DNA of 42,406 bases from CTSOIL-112 sp964293815. GTDB taxonomy: Bacteria > Pseudomonadota > Gammaproteobacteria > Burkholderiales > Burkholderiaceae. The stretch spans positions 1 to 42,406 of the forward strand of contig CAXYYC010000025.1 in the NCBI GenBank assembly GCA_964293815.1. Reading direction: 5' to 3'. Positions within the stretch are counted from its first letter, which is position 1; every line of letters starts with the position of its first letter. Below the pieces are notes generated by a model that was given only the letters and a program-made list of their open reading frames with translations, did not search any database and was not told the DNA's origin. This document shows positions 24,401-32,729 of this stretch, piece after piece. A program made the position numbers and the translations under genes.

Positions 24401-25861
24401 TTAACCAACGCTGTAATTCGGTGCTTCCTTGGTAATCTGCACATCATGCACATGCGACTCACGCATACCGGCTGAGGTGATTTCGACGAACTGCGCTTTA
24501 GTACGCAAATCTTCGATGGAGCCGCAACCGCAGTAGCCCATCGATGAGCGGATGCCGCCGATGAGTTGATGCACAATCGCCAGCACCGAGCCTTTGTACG
24601 AGACGCGGCCTTCGATGCCTTCGGGTACGAGTTTATCGACGTTGCCTTCGTTGTCTTGGAAATAGCGGTCTTTCGAGCCTTGCGCCATTGCGCCGAGTGA
24701 GCCCATGCCGCGATATTCTTTGTACGAGCGGCCTTGATAGAGCACGACTTCACCAGGGGATTCTTCGGTACCTGCGAACATCGAGCCGAGCATGACGGTG
24801 TACGCACCGGCTGCGAGCGCTTTGGCCACGTCGCCAGAGTAGCGGATGCCGCCGTCACCGATCAATGGTACGCCGGTTCCTTCGAGGGCTTTGGCAACGT
24901 TGGCAATCGCGGAAATCTGCGGTACGCCAACACCTGCAACGATGCGGGTGGTACAAATAGAGCCAGGACCAATGCCGACTTTAACGCCGTCTGCGCCGTG
25001 TTCAACCAGAGCCAGTGCGGCTTCGGCTGTGGCGATATTGCCGCCGATGACGTCGATGTGTGGGTAATTTTCTTTGACCCATTTAACGCGATCCAGCACG
25101 CCTTGCGAATGGCCGTGTGCGGTGTCTACGATGATGACGTCTACGCCTGCCTGCGCGAGTAAGCGCACACGTTCGTCATTTTCGGGACCGACACCGACCG
25201 CCGCGCCAACGCGCAGTTGGCCGTGCGCGTCTTTGGTCGCGTTCGGGTGGGTGGTTGCTTTTTGAATGTCTTTGACCGTGATTAGACCGCGCAACTCGTC
25301 GTTGTCGTCAATCACCACCACACGTTCCAAGCGGTGTTTATTGAGCAGTTTTTTCGCCACGCTCAAATCGTCGTCTTCTTTGACCGTAATCAGGCGCTCG
25401 CGTGGGGTCATTTTGTCCACGACTTTGGCGGCCATGTCTTCTTCAAAACGCAAATCGCGGCTGGTGATGATGCCGACGACTTTTTTGTTCGAGACCACGG
25501 GGAAGCCAGATACGCCCGCATCTTGCGCCAATTCGACAATCTGACCAATGGTCATGTCAGGCGTGACGGTAATCGGGTCGCGCAAAATACCGGATTCAAA
25601 ACGTTTGACTTTCGCCACCTCAAGCGCTTGTTTGGCTGGCGTGAGGTTTTTGTGAATAATGCCGATGCCGCCTTCTTGCGCCAGCGCGATGGCGAGTCGT
25701 GACTCGGTCACGGTGTCCATTGCGGCGGAAACCAGTGGGATATTCAGTGTGATGTTGCGCGAGAGCTGTGATTTCAGTGAGGCGTCGCGCGGGAGAATGT
25801 TGGAGTATGCGGGTACGAGGAGTACGTCGTCAAAAGTGAGCGCTTTCTGCATGAGTCGCAT
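24401..25861 (-). CDS. guaB: inosine-5'-monophosphate dehydrogenase
   Basis: IMPDH oxidises IMP to XMP with NAD+, the committed step to guanine nucleotides. The 486-residue protein starts with ALTFDDVLLVPAYS, has the paired CBS domains at about residues 95-205, and the catalytic cysteine loop GPGSICTTRIVAG. Further marks are GDGGIRYSGD and the flap region with YRGMGSLGAM. The ATG at 25861 is preferred over that at 25852 because AAGGAA is eight bases upstream. Its product feeds GuaA, encoded downstream after the unknown exported gene. Confidence 0.97.
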   Translation of the reverse strand: MRLMQKALTFDDVLLVPAYSNILPRDASLKSQLSRNITLNIPLVSAAMDTVTESRLAIALAQEGGIGIIHKNLTPAKQALEVAKVKRFESGILRDPITVTPDMTIGQIVELAQDAGVSGFPVVSNKKVVGIITSRDLRFEEDMAAKVVDKMTPRERLITVKEDDDLSVAKKLLNKHRLERVVVIDDNDELRGLITVKDIQKATTHPNATKDAHGQLRVGAAVGVGPENDERVRLLAQAGVDVIIVDTAHGHSQGVLDRVKWVKENYPHIDVIGGNIATAEAALALVEHGADGVKVGIGPGSICTTRIVAGVGVPQISAIANVAKALEGTGVPLIGDGGIRYSGDVAKALAAGAYTVMLGSMFAGTEESPGEVVLYQGRSYKEYRGMGSLGAMAQGSKDRYFQDNEGNVDKLVPEGIEGRVSYKGSVLAIVHQLIGGIRSSMGYCGCGSIEDLRTKAQFVEITSAGMRESHVHDVQITKEAPNYSVG

Positions 25862-25887
25862 GGTGGGGTTCCTTTCGGCAAAGCGCG

Positions 25888-25893
25888 ATTATA
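25888..25893 (-). promoter_or_regulatory. candidate -10 element of guaB
   Basis: A perfect TATAAT on the minus strand, about 27 bp before the guaB start. No good -35 is seen at 16-18 bp, so this rests on the -10 box alone. Confidence 0.35.
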
Positions 25894-26037
25894 CGGTATT
25901 TTCAATTTTCGCGTGTTAGAATGTTTGCCTTTTTACGCCTGATTTTTGCGAGTGGAACGCTTGCTGTTGTGGCCTTGGTTGGGCTTTTATTTTGATACAA
26001 AGCACTTTTGTATCTGTTTGATTTTAATTGATTTTTA

Positions 26038-27066
26038 ATGTGGGGTTCTGTGTCGAATCTTCATCCTAATCCTGAACAATTTCGCCGTGGGATTCTCGCG
26101 GGCGTTGGTGCGGGCGCTATGTGGGGCTTGGTTTTTTTGTATCCACGGGTAACGCCTGAGTTTTCGCCGATGGATCAGATGGTGCTGCGCTATGTGTGCT
26201 ACGGTTTATTTGCCGTGGCGCTGTCGTGGCGTGCACTGCGTGGGGTTTGGGCGCGTTTGCAGGCGGATGACTGGCGGATGTTGGTCAAAATTTCTTTGCA
26301 GGCGAATATTGTGTATTACTTGTGTCTGGCGACGGGCGTGAAATACGGTGGGATTGCGCCAACGACGTTGATTATCGGAATGCTGCCGGTGACGATTGCG
26401 CTGATGGGGCGTAATGATGCGGGTTCGTTACCGTGGCGGCGATTGCTCGCGCCGATTGTCTTGATGGCGTTGGGGATTGTGGCGATTAGTTATGATTTAT
26501 TTACCCATGCGGGCGATCATTTGGGCAGTACGCCGTGGCAACGGGTTTTGGCGTTGTTTGCGGCAACAGGCGCGTTGCTGTGCTGGACGCTGGCGGCGGT
26601 GAATAATGCACGTTATTTGCGCAGTCATAATGCGATTGAGCCGAAAACGTGGTCGGATTTGTGCGGGGTGGTGACGGGGTTGCTGGCTTTGCTGACTTTG
26701 GGCGTGGGTTTGCTGGTGGCGCAGGTGTGGCCGCAGAGTATTTTTGCGATTTCGACGAATGCGGACTTGCCGTGGTTGAAGTTTTTGTTAATCGGTGGCG
26801 TGGTGATTGCGTTTTGTGCGTCGTGGTTTGGTAATATTTTGTGGAATATCGCCAGTCATTTGTTGCCGATTAGCCTGACGGGGCAGTTGATTATGTCGGA
26901 AACGCTGTTTTCGTTGATTTATGGCTTTGTGTATGACGCTCGCTGGCCGCGTGTGCTTGAATGGCTGGCGATGAGTTTGGCGCTGGGCGGCGTGGTGTGG
27001 GCGATTCGCTTGCACGCCGATCAGGGTGGGGAAATCGCAGAAGAAGCGGAACGGGTGCACGGATGA
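26038..27066 (+). CDS. EamA/DMT-family membrane transporter (first of a pair)
   Basis: A 342-residue integral membrane protein with about ten hydrophobic segments arranged as two EamA repeats, as in the drug/metabolite transporter superfamily. The first segment GVGAGAMWGLVFLYPR and the later WTLAAVNNARYLR and GQLIMSETLFSLIYGF fit this family. The substrate cannot be read from the sequence. No clear ribosome site precedes the ATG at 26038; a GTG at 26050 with GGGG upstream is an alternative. It overlaps the next transporter gene by four bases, so the two are probably translated together and might act together. A hairpin (25994-26014) with an 8-bp stem lies just upstream. Confidence 0.85.
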   Translation: MWGSVSNLHPNPEQFRRGILAGVGAGAMWGLVFLYPRVTPEFSPMDQMVLRYVCYGLFAVALSWRALRGVWARLQADDWRMLVKISLQANIVYYLCLATGVKYGGIAPTTLIIGMLPVTIALMGRNDAGSLPWRRLLAPIVLMALGIVAISYDLFTHAGDHLGSTPWQRVLALFAATGALLCWTLAAVNNARYLRSHNAIEPKTWSDLCGVVTGLLALLTLGVGLLVAQVWPQSIFAISTNADLPWLKFLLIGGVVIAFCASWFGNILWNIASHLLPISLTGQLIMSETLFSLIYGFVYDARWPRVLEWLAMSLALGGVVWAIRLHADQGGEIAEEAERVHG

Positions 27067-27980
27067 GTACTCGTCAGAGGGCTTATGTGCAGATGTTTGT
27101 CGCGATGTTGCTCATTGGTAGTTTGTTTGTGGTGAGCAAGGTGATTGTGCAGTCGGTACCGGTGTTTGTGGCGTCGTTTTTGCGCCAATTTTTGGCTTTT
27201 GTCGCGCTGGCGCTGTGGTTGTATGTGCAAAAATCACCGTTGCCGCAGATTCATAAGCGTGATTATTGGGTGTTGTTTATCCAAGGCTTTGTCGGGATTT
27301 TTCTGTTCAGCGTGTTTGCCTTGTATGGTTTGCGTTTAACCAATGCGATTGATGCGAATATCATCACCAGCACCACGCCGTTGAGCATGATGCTGATCGC
27401 GGTGCTGTTGCTCGGTGAACGTCTGACTGCACGGCGCATGGGTGCGCTGGGCTTGGCTTTGCTGGGGACGCTGGCGATTAATGTATTGGGTACGCACGAA
27501 GCGGGTACGCGCCAAGAGGTTTGGCTCGGCAATGCGCTGGTGGTGCTCGCGGTGCTGGCTGAAGGGGTGTTTTTTGGCTTTGGTAAATTACTCAAAAGTC
27601 CGATTTCCTCAACTTGGCTGTCGCTGATTTTGACGGGTATCGGCTCGGTTTTATTTTTTCCGTTTGCGGCGTATTCGGCATTCACCAGTGATTTGTCGCA
27701 GGTCAGTTGGTTTGTGTGGGGCTTGGTGTTGTACACGGGCGTGGCGTTGACGGCGTTTGGCGTGGTGTTGATGAATCGCGGACTGCAACAAGTGCCCGCG
27801 AGTACCGCCTCAATTTTCACCGCGCTTATGCCGGTCAGCGGGGTGGCGCTGTCGGTGGTGTTTTTGCGCGAGTCGTTCCATTGGTATCATGCGCTGGGGA
27901 TGGTTTTGGTGCTGTTGGCGATGATGCTGGTGATGTCGGAACGCAAAGCGCCGTTGGATACGCCCAGTTCGGCGTATTGA
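27063..27980 (+). CDS. EamA/DMT-family membrane transporter (second of a pair)
   Basis: A 305-residue membrane protein with ten predicted hydrophobic segments in two EamA halves. Typical stretches are ALYGLRLTNAIDANIITSTTPLSMML in the first half (shown in part) and VPASTASIFTALMPV with VALSVVFLRES in the second. The start at 27063 forms an ATGA overlap with the stop of the first transporter, which is strong evidence of translational coupling. The frame extends upstream inside the first gene, but that part is a shadow. It is only distantly like its partner, so this does not look like a recent duplication. Substrate unknown. Confidence 0.86.
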   Translation: MSTRQRAYVQMFVAMLLIGSLFVVSKVIVQSVPVFVASFLRQFLAFVALALWLYVQKSPLPQIHKRDYWVLFIQGFVGIFLFSVFALYGLRLTNAIDANIITSTTPLSMMLIAVLLLGERLTARRMGALGLALLGTLAINVLGTHEAGTRQEVWLGNALVVLAVLAEGVFFGFGKLLKSPISSTWLSLILTGIGSVLFFPFAAYSAFTSDLSQVSWFVWGLVLYTGVALTAFGVVLMNRGLQQVPASTASIFTALMPVSGVALSVVFLRESFHWYHALGMVLVLLAMMLVMSERKAPLDTPSSAY

Positions 27981-28071
27981 TGCGTCGTGTGGAATCGAGT
28001 CTATGTGGGTGATTGAGCTGTGCCGTATGCGACTAAGTTGTGCATAATTTTAATTTCATTGCTAAATCAAA

Positions 28072-28101
28072 TTGACAATCATTCTCATTTGTGTTTAAAT
28101 T
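28072..28101 (+). promoter_or_regulatory. Fur box overlapping the promoter of the iron importer
   Basis: TGACAATCATTCTCA (28073-28087) fits the 7-1-7 Fur consensus TGATAAT-N-ATTATCA with one mismatch in each half. It overlaps a perfect -35 TTGACA (28072-28077); the -10 is TAAATT (28096-28101, spacing 18). Iron-loaded Fur would repress the iron ABC genes downstream. Confidence 0.75.
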
Positions 28102-28136
28102 ATACCTACTTAAATAACACAATAAGGGAGTGAGTA

Positions 28137-29201
28137 ATGAGTGCGAAACAATGGCGTTTATTGGGTTTGGGTGTGGTGGTTGTGAGCGCGGCGGTCTTTT
28201 CCGCGTGTGGTCAGAAAGCACCGACGTCTGCAAGCCCTGCGCAAACAGCGCCTGCCGCCGATGAGGGTAAGGCTTTAACCGTATACAGCGCGCGCGCCGA
28301 GCAGTTGATCCAGCCGATTTTGGATCAGTACACGCAGGAAACCGGCGTGAAATTCAAGTTGGTCTCGGACAAAGAGGGCGTGCTGATGGAGCGCATGAAA
28401 ACCGAGGGTGCGCAATCGCCTGCCGATTTGTTGATTACCGTGGATGCGGGCAATTTGTGGCAAGCGGCGCAAGCCGGTCTGCTCCAGCCGGTGCAGTCTA
28501 AGGTTTTGAGTGACAATATTCCGGCGCATTTACGCGACCCTGAAAACCAATGGTTCGGTCTGTCGGTGCGTGCGCGCACGATTTTTTATAACACCGCCAA
28601 GGTCAAGCCAGAACAACTCTCCAGCTATCAAAATCTGGCCGATGCGCATTGGAAAGGCAAGCTGTGCCTGCGTACCTCGAAAAAGGTCTACAACCAATCT
28701 TTGGTCGCCATGATGATGAGTGAAGACGGCGAGCCGAAAACCGAGGCGACGGTGAAAGGCTGGGTGAATAATTTGGCGACCGAGGTGTTCCCTGATGACA
28801 CCAAATTGCTTGAAGCCATTGGCTCGGGGCAATGCGAGGTTGGTATCGCCAACACCTATTATTATGGTCGCTTGATGGGCAAATCGCCTGATCTGCCGAT
28901 TGGTATTTTTTGGGCGAATCAGCAGCTCAAAGGCACGCATGTGAATGTCTCTGGCGCGGGTGTGGCGGCGCACAGTCCACACAAAGACGAAGCGGTCAAA
29001 TTGCTCGAATGGCTGTCCTCAGACAAGGCGCAAGGCACGTTCGCCGGTAGCAATATGGAGTTTCCAGTGAATCCGAAGGTTCCAGCCGATGCCAAAGTAG
29101 CGGCGTGGGGTACATTCAAACAAGATAACAGCAATATTTCTGCGGCGGGGCGCGATCAGGCCAAAGCGGTGATGTTGATGGATCGCGCGGGTTACAAATA
29201 A
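28137..29201 (+). CDS. ferric iron ABC transporter substrate-binding lipoprotein (FbpA/FutA type)
   Basis: This protein captures Fe3+ in the periplasm for import. The 354-residue precursor has a lipoprotein signal with lipobox FSAC and an Ala/Pro/Ser linker. The binding-protein domain starts at LTVYSAR and contains the paired tyrosines typical of FbpA (NTYYYGRL), which coordinate iron. Other family marks are WFGLSVRARTIFYNT and SGAGVAAHSPHKDEA. AGGGAG upstream supports the ATG at 28137, and a Fur box lies about 50 bp upstream. Permease and ATPase genes follow. Family is clear; the metal is inferred from the tyrosines and the Fur site. Confidence 0.92.
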   Translation: MSAKQWRLLGLGVVVVSAAVFSACGQKAPTSASPAQTAPAADEGKALTVYSARAEQLIQPILDQYTQETGVKFKLVSDKEGVLMERMKTEGAQSPADLLITVDAGNLWQAAQAGLLQPVQSKVLSDNIPAHLRDPENQWFGLSVRARTIFYNTAKVKPEQLSSYQNLADAHWKGKLCLRTSKKVYNQSLVAMMMSEDGEPKTEATVKGWVNNLATEVFPDDTKLLEAIGSGQCEVGIANTYYYGRLMGKSPDLPIGIFWANQQLKGTHVNVSGAGVAAHSPHKDEAVKLLEWLSSDKAQGTFAGSNMEFPVNPKVPADAKVAAWGTFKQDNSNISAAGRDQAKAVMLMDRAGYK

Positions 29202-29271
29202 AAATGCACATACACCATAAAGACAGCGTTTTTTGAATGAGGGTTCATTCAGCATTTAGGTGAGGCGTCAG

Positions 29272-29309
29272 TCGGTTTGGGAGCAATCTCAAACCGATTT
29301 GGCGTTTTT
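29272..29309 (+). terminator. terminator with GCAA tetraloop after the iron-binding protein gene
   Basis: TCGGTTTGGGA (29272-29282) pairs with TCTCAAACCGA (29287-29297), one G-T pair, closed by the stable tetraloop GCAA. TTTGGCGTTTTT follows. It probably gives an excess of binding protein over transporter. Confidence 0.75.
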
Positions 29310-29316
29310 GTTGGGG

Positions 29317-29366
29317 AATGTGGGTGAATGTGCCCAAATGTGCCCGAATATGAGTAAATGTGGGCA
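29317..29366 (+). repeat. five tandem 10-bp units (AATGTGSSSR-like)
   Basis: AATGTGGGTG, AATGTGCCCA, AATGTGCCCG, AATATGAGTA and AATGTGGGCA follow without gaps. The period equals about one DNA turn. They lie between the terminator and the permease gene. Confidence 0.75.
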
Positions 29367-29408
29367 ATAGGTAATAGACAGTGCAGTTAAGAAAGGTGTG
29401 ATGAATTG

Positions 29409-31016
29409 ATGCGAATGAATTTGGGCGGCGTGTGGTTTTGGCGAGTGGTATTGCTGGGGCTGTGTGCGCTGACCTTAATCCCCTTGTCGGGGTTGTTGCA
29501 ATGGGACGGCGTGGATCGCACCGTTTGGGCGCATCTGTGGGCGTATCAAGTACCCACGTTGCTGCGCAACACCACGGTGTTGCTGCTGGGTGTGGGTTTT
29601 GGCGTGCTGCTGCTGGGGATTTCGTGCGCGTGGCTGGTGAGTTTTTATGAGTTTCCTTTGCGCGGTGTGTTGCGCTGGTTATTGATGTTGCCGATGGCGA
29701 TGCCGGCGTATGTGTTGGCGTTTGCCTTGTTGGGCGTTTTTGACTACTCGGGCGGTGTTCAAACGTATTTGCGTTTGCACGGACTGGATGCCTCGGCGTG
29801 GCTGGATTTGCGCTCGGATTGGGGCGTGGTGCTGGTGCTCAGTTTGGCGTTGTATCCGTATGTGTATTTGCTGGCGCAGGAGGGTTTTGCGCAGTTGGGT
29901 GTGCGCGTGCAGGAGGTCGGGCAGTCGCTGGGCTTAACGCCGTGGCAGTCGTTTTGGCGCGTGGTGTTGCCCAGTACGCGCCCGTGGTGGATGGGCGGTC
30001 TGGGGCTGGCTTTGATGGAGACGCTGGCGGATTTTGGTACGGTGTCCACACTGGGGTTTGATACGTTTACCACGGCGATTTATAAGGCGTGGTTTGCGCT
30101 GTTTTCATTTCAAAGTGCCCAGCAGTTGGCTTCATTGATGATCGTACTGGTGTTTGCCTTGCTGTGGCTGGAGTTGCGCGCGCGCGGTCATCGCCGTTAT
30201 CAGGCTTTGGGGCGAACGGCGCCGATTGTGCGCCAAAAGCTGTCTTTTTGGGGCAAGGTGGGCGTGAGTGTGTGGCTGTGGGGGATTTTGGGTTTGGCAT
30301 GTTTTGTCCCCGTGGCGCAATTATTGCTCTGGATCGGTGCGCAGACGCAGTTAAATTGGGCGCGTGTCGGTACGCTGTTGTGGCAGTCGTTGTCATTGGG
30401 TATTTTGGCGGCGCTGGTGGTGGTGCTGTTGGCCTCTATGCTGGCGTATGCGCGTCGCTATGCGCATCTGCGCGGGCAGTCGGTTTTGGTGCAGATTGCG
30501 ACGCTGGGTTATGCTGTGCCGGGTTCGATTTTGGCGGTGGCGTTTTTTACGCCGATGGCTTTTATGGATCGGCTGTTGTTCAACTTGGGTTGGCTGGCTG
30601 CGGGTGAGGTGCTGTTTCGCGGCTCGCTGGTGGCTTTGTTACTGGCGTATGCGACGCGCTTTTTGGCGGTGGCGCATGCCTCAGTGGAGAGTGGTTTGCA
30701 GCGAATGGGACGCCATCACGAGGAGGTGGCGCAGAGCTTGGGCGTGGCGGGATTCGCGCTGTGGCGGCGGGTGCATTGGCCGTTGCTGTATTCGAGTTTG
30801 CTCACGGCGGGGTTGATGGTCGCCGTGGATGTGATGAAGGAGATGCCGATGACGCTGATGGCGCGCCCGACCGGTTGGGACACGTTGGCGACGCAGATTT
30901 TTGCGTATACCAGTGAGGGTGATTGGCACAATGCAGCGTTGCCGTCCTTGCTGCTGGTTTTGGTCGGGTTGATTCCGGTGGGCTTGCTGGCATGGCAAAT
31001 GCGCCGACGATTTTGA
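29409..31016 (+). CDS. ferric iron ABC transporter permease (fused, FbpB type)
   Basis: A 535-residue inner-membrane protein with two binding-protein-dependent permease domains in one chain, about twelve hydrophobic segments in all. Each half has an EAA-type coupling loop: GVRVQEVGQSLGLTPWQSFWRVV in the first (given in part as EVGQSLGLTPWQSFWRV) and EEVAQSLGVAGFALWRRV in the second. This fused layout is typical of FbpB-type iron permeases. In-frame starts occur at 29406 (TTG), 29409 and 29415; AAGAAAGG upstream favours 29409. It lies between the iron-binding protein and the ATPase, preceded by a decamer repeat array. Confidence 0.93.
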   Translation: MRMNLGGVWFWRVVLLGLCALTLIPLSGLLQWDGVDRTVWAHLWAYQVPTLLRNTTVLLLGVGFGVLLLGISCAWLVSFYEFPLRGVLRWLLMLPMAMPAYVLAFALLGVFDYSGGVQTYLRLHGLDASAWLDLRSDWGVVLVLSLALYPYVYLLAQEGFAQLGVRVQEVGQSLGLTPWQSFWRVVLPSTRPWWMGGLGLALMETLADFGTVSTLGFDTFTTAIYKAWFALFSFQSAQQLASLMIVLVFALLWLELRARGHRRYQALGRTAPIVRQKLSFWGKVGVSVWLWGILGLACFVPVAQLLLWIGAQTQLNWARVGTLLWQSLSLGILAALVVVLLASMLAYARRYAHLRGQSVLVQIATLGYAVPGSILAVAFFTPMAFMDRLLFNLGWLAAGEVLFRGSLVALLLAYATRFLAVAHASVESGLQRMGRHHEEVAQSLGVAGFALWRRVHWPLLYSSLLTAGLMVAVDVMKEMPMTLMARPTGWDTLATQIFAYTSEGDWHNAALPSLLLVLVGLIPVGLLAWQMRRRF

Positions 31017-31029
31017 GTGAGGGGGAACG

Positions 31030-32070
31030 ATGGAAAATACGTATTTGGCGGTGCGCGAGATGGCGGTGCAATACGGTTCGAGCACGGTCTTGTCCGATTT
31101 ATCCTTAGATTTGGCGCAGGGCGAGATTGGTTGTCTGCTCGGCGCGTCTGGTTGTGGTAAATCCACGGTACTGCGTGCGATTGCCGGATTTGTTTCTATT
31201 AACGCGGGGCAGATTGAGCTGAATCAACGATGCTTGGCCGCAGATGGCTTGCACATGCCCGCACATGCGCGCGCAGTCGGTATGGTGTTTCAGGATTACG
31301 CGCTGTTTCCGCATTTGAGTGTAGCGGACAATGTCGCGTTCGGCTTGTCGGCGTGGTCAAAATCTGCGCGCGCCGAGCGGGTGCAGTCTTTGCTCAAACT
31401 GACGCAATTGCAGGATTATGCCCGCAGTTTTCCGCATCAATTATCCGGTGGTCAGCAACAGCGCGTGGCGTTGGCGCGGGCGCTTGCACCCAAGCCACAG
31501 TTATTGCTGCTGGATGAGCCGTTTTCCAATCTGGATGTGGCCTTGCGCGCGCAATTGGCGCACGAGGTACGCGCTTTGCTCAAACACGAAGGAACCACCG
31601 CGCTGTGGGTCACGCACGATCAGATTGAAGCGTTTCATGTGGCCGATCAAATCGGCGTGATGGATGGCGGAGCGATTGTGCAGTGGGATACGCCGTATGC
31701 GCTGTATCATGCGCCGAAAACCCGCGAAATCGCCGCGTTTATTGGGCAAAGCGTGCTGTTGTCCGCGCGCGCCAGCGGCGAGCATGCGATTGAGGTGGCT
31801 GAGTTTGGCGAGTATCCGAGTGCTAAAGCCTTGATTATGGGGCAGCAGGTTCAGGTGCTCCTGCGGCCAGATGATGTGATACACGACGATGATGCGCCAA
31901 TTCATGCGCGGATCGAGGACAAACATTTTCACGGCGCGAATTTTATCTACCATTTGCGCTTGCGTGACGGTCAGCGGATTCTGGCGCATGTACCGTCGCA
32001 CCACAATCATGCGGTGGGCGAATCCATTGGTGTGCGTTTGGATTTAAATCATTTGGTGGTGTTTGAGTAA
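31030..32070 (+). CDS. ferric iron ABC transporter ATPase (FbpC type)
   Basis: A 346-residue ABC ATPase that drives the iron permease. It has Walker A GASGCGKST, the Q-loop VFQDYALFPH, the signature LSGGQQQRVALARAL, Walker B LLLLDEPFSNLD, and the switch histidine in VTHDQ. A C-terminal TOBE-like domain follows (about residues 240-346). It starts 13 bp after the permease with GAGGGGGAA upstream. It is the last gene of the iron cluster and is convergent with the GNAT gene. No clear terminator was seen in the 89-bp gap after it. Confidence 0.93.
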   Translation: MENTYLAVREMAVQYGSSTVLSDLSLDLAQGEIGCLLGASGCGKSTVLRAIAGFVSINAGQIELNQRCLAADGLHMPAHARAVGMVFQDYALFPHLSVADNVAFGLSAWSKSARAERVQSLLKLTQLQDYARSFPHQLSGGQQQRVALARALAPKPQLLLLDEPFSNLDVALRAQLAHEVRALLKHEGTTALWVTHDQIEAFHVADQIGVMDGGAIVQWDTPYALYHAPKTREIAAFIGQSVLLSARASGEHAIEVAEFGEYPSAKALIMGQQVQVLLRPDDVIHDDDAPIHARIEDKHFHGANFIYHLRLRDGQRILAHVPSHHNHAVGESIGVRLDLNHLVVFE

Positions 32071-32159
32071 GTGTGGCGTAGCGCGTTTGCGATGTAGGCA
32101 CAAAAGACCATTGTGTAGACGATTATGGTCGAGAGACGAGGGATTTTGGTTACGATGTT

Positions 32160-32687
32160 TTACAGGGTGTCGGAACCAATGAGTATTTGGTTTTCATGTT
32201 GCTCTGTACCTAAAGTAAAGTAAGTTGTACCAATTTGGGTGTATCCCAAATGCGCATAAAAAGCGAGTGCATTGGTATTTTGTGTATTGACGGTTAACCA
32301 CAATTTGCTATTTAGTTGCTGTTTGGCATCTACTTCTGCGGTTTGAAGTAGCTGTTTTCCGATACCATATCCGTGAAAGTGTTCTTGAATATAGAGTGTT
32401 TCTAGTTCTGCGAAAGAGGTATTGTCTGTTGGGCAAGGAATACCCAATTTGACAACGGCAAGACCAATGAGACTTTCACCACTGACCGCTACAAATACAC
32501 GATATGTAGTGTCGTTTAGTAGTGCCTGATATTTTTTTGGTGTGATCTCGCCAAGTACATATTGGGCAATATCCGTGGTGATGCCAGAGGTGGCGTAGGT
32601 GTGTAACCAAACTTGGGTTGCTAAAATGGCCAGTTGTTCGGCATCCGCTAGTCTGCCTCTACGAATGTCACAATTCAGATGCGTCAA
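32160..32687 (-). CDS. GNAT-family N-acetyltransferase
   Basis: A 175-residue protein with a single GNAT domain. The acetyl-CoA pyrophosphate loop is recognisable as EHFHGYGIGKQLLQ, and the C-terminal part has NALAFYAHLGYTQIG. The target is unknown. The only reasonable start is a TTG at 32687, with AAAGGA about 12 bases upstream. It lies 42 bp downstream of the nucleoside-type permease gene on the same strand, in the place where the second permease of such systems would be expected, so it may be transcribed with that operon. Confidence 0.82.
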   Translation of the reverse strand: MTHLNCDIRRGRLADAEQLAILATQVWLHTYATSGITTDIAQYVLGEITPKKYQALLNDTTYRVFVAVSGESLIGLAVVKLGIPCPTDNTSFAELETLYIQEHFHGYGIGKQLLQTAEVDAKQQLNSKLWLTVNTQNTNALAFYAHLGYTQIGTTYFTLGTEQHENQILIGSDTL

Positions 32688-32729
32688 TTTTCTTTTATCC
32701 TTTGAATTACTGCTTTTGAATTTAAATAG

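Noticed and set aside
29317..29366. Decamer array considered as a CRISPR or coding repeat
   Set aside because: Units are contiguous with no spacers and far too short for CRISPR; no frame across them continues into a gene.
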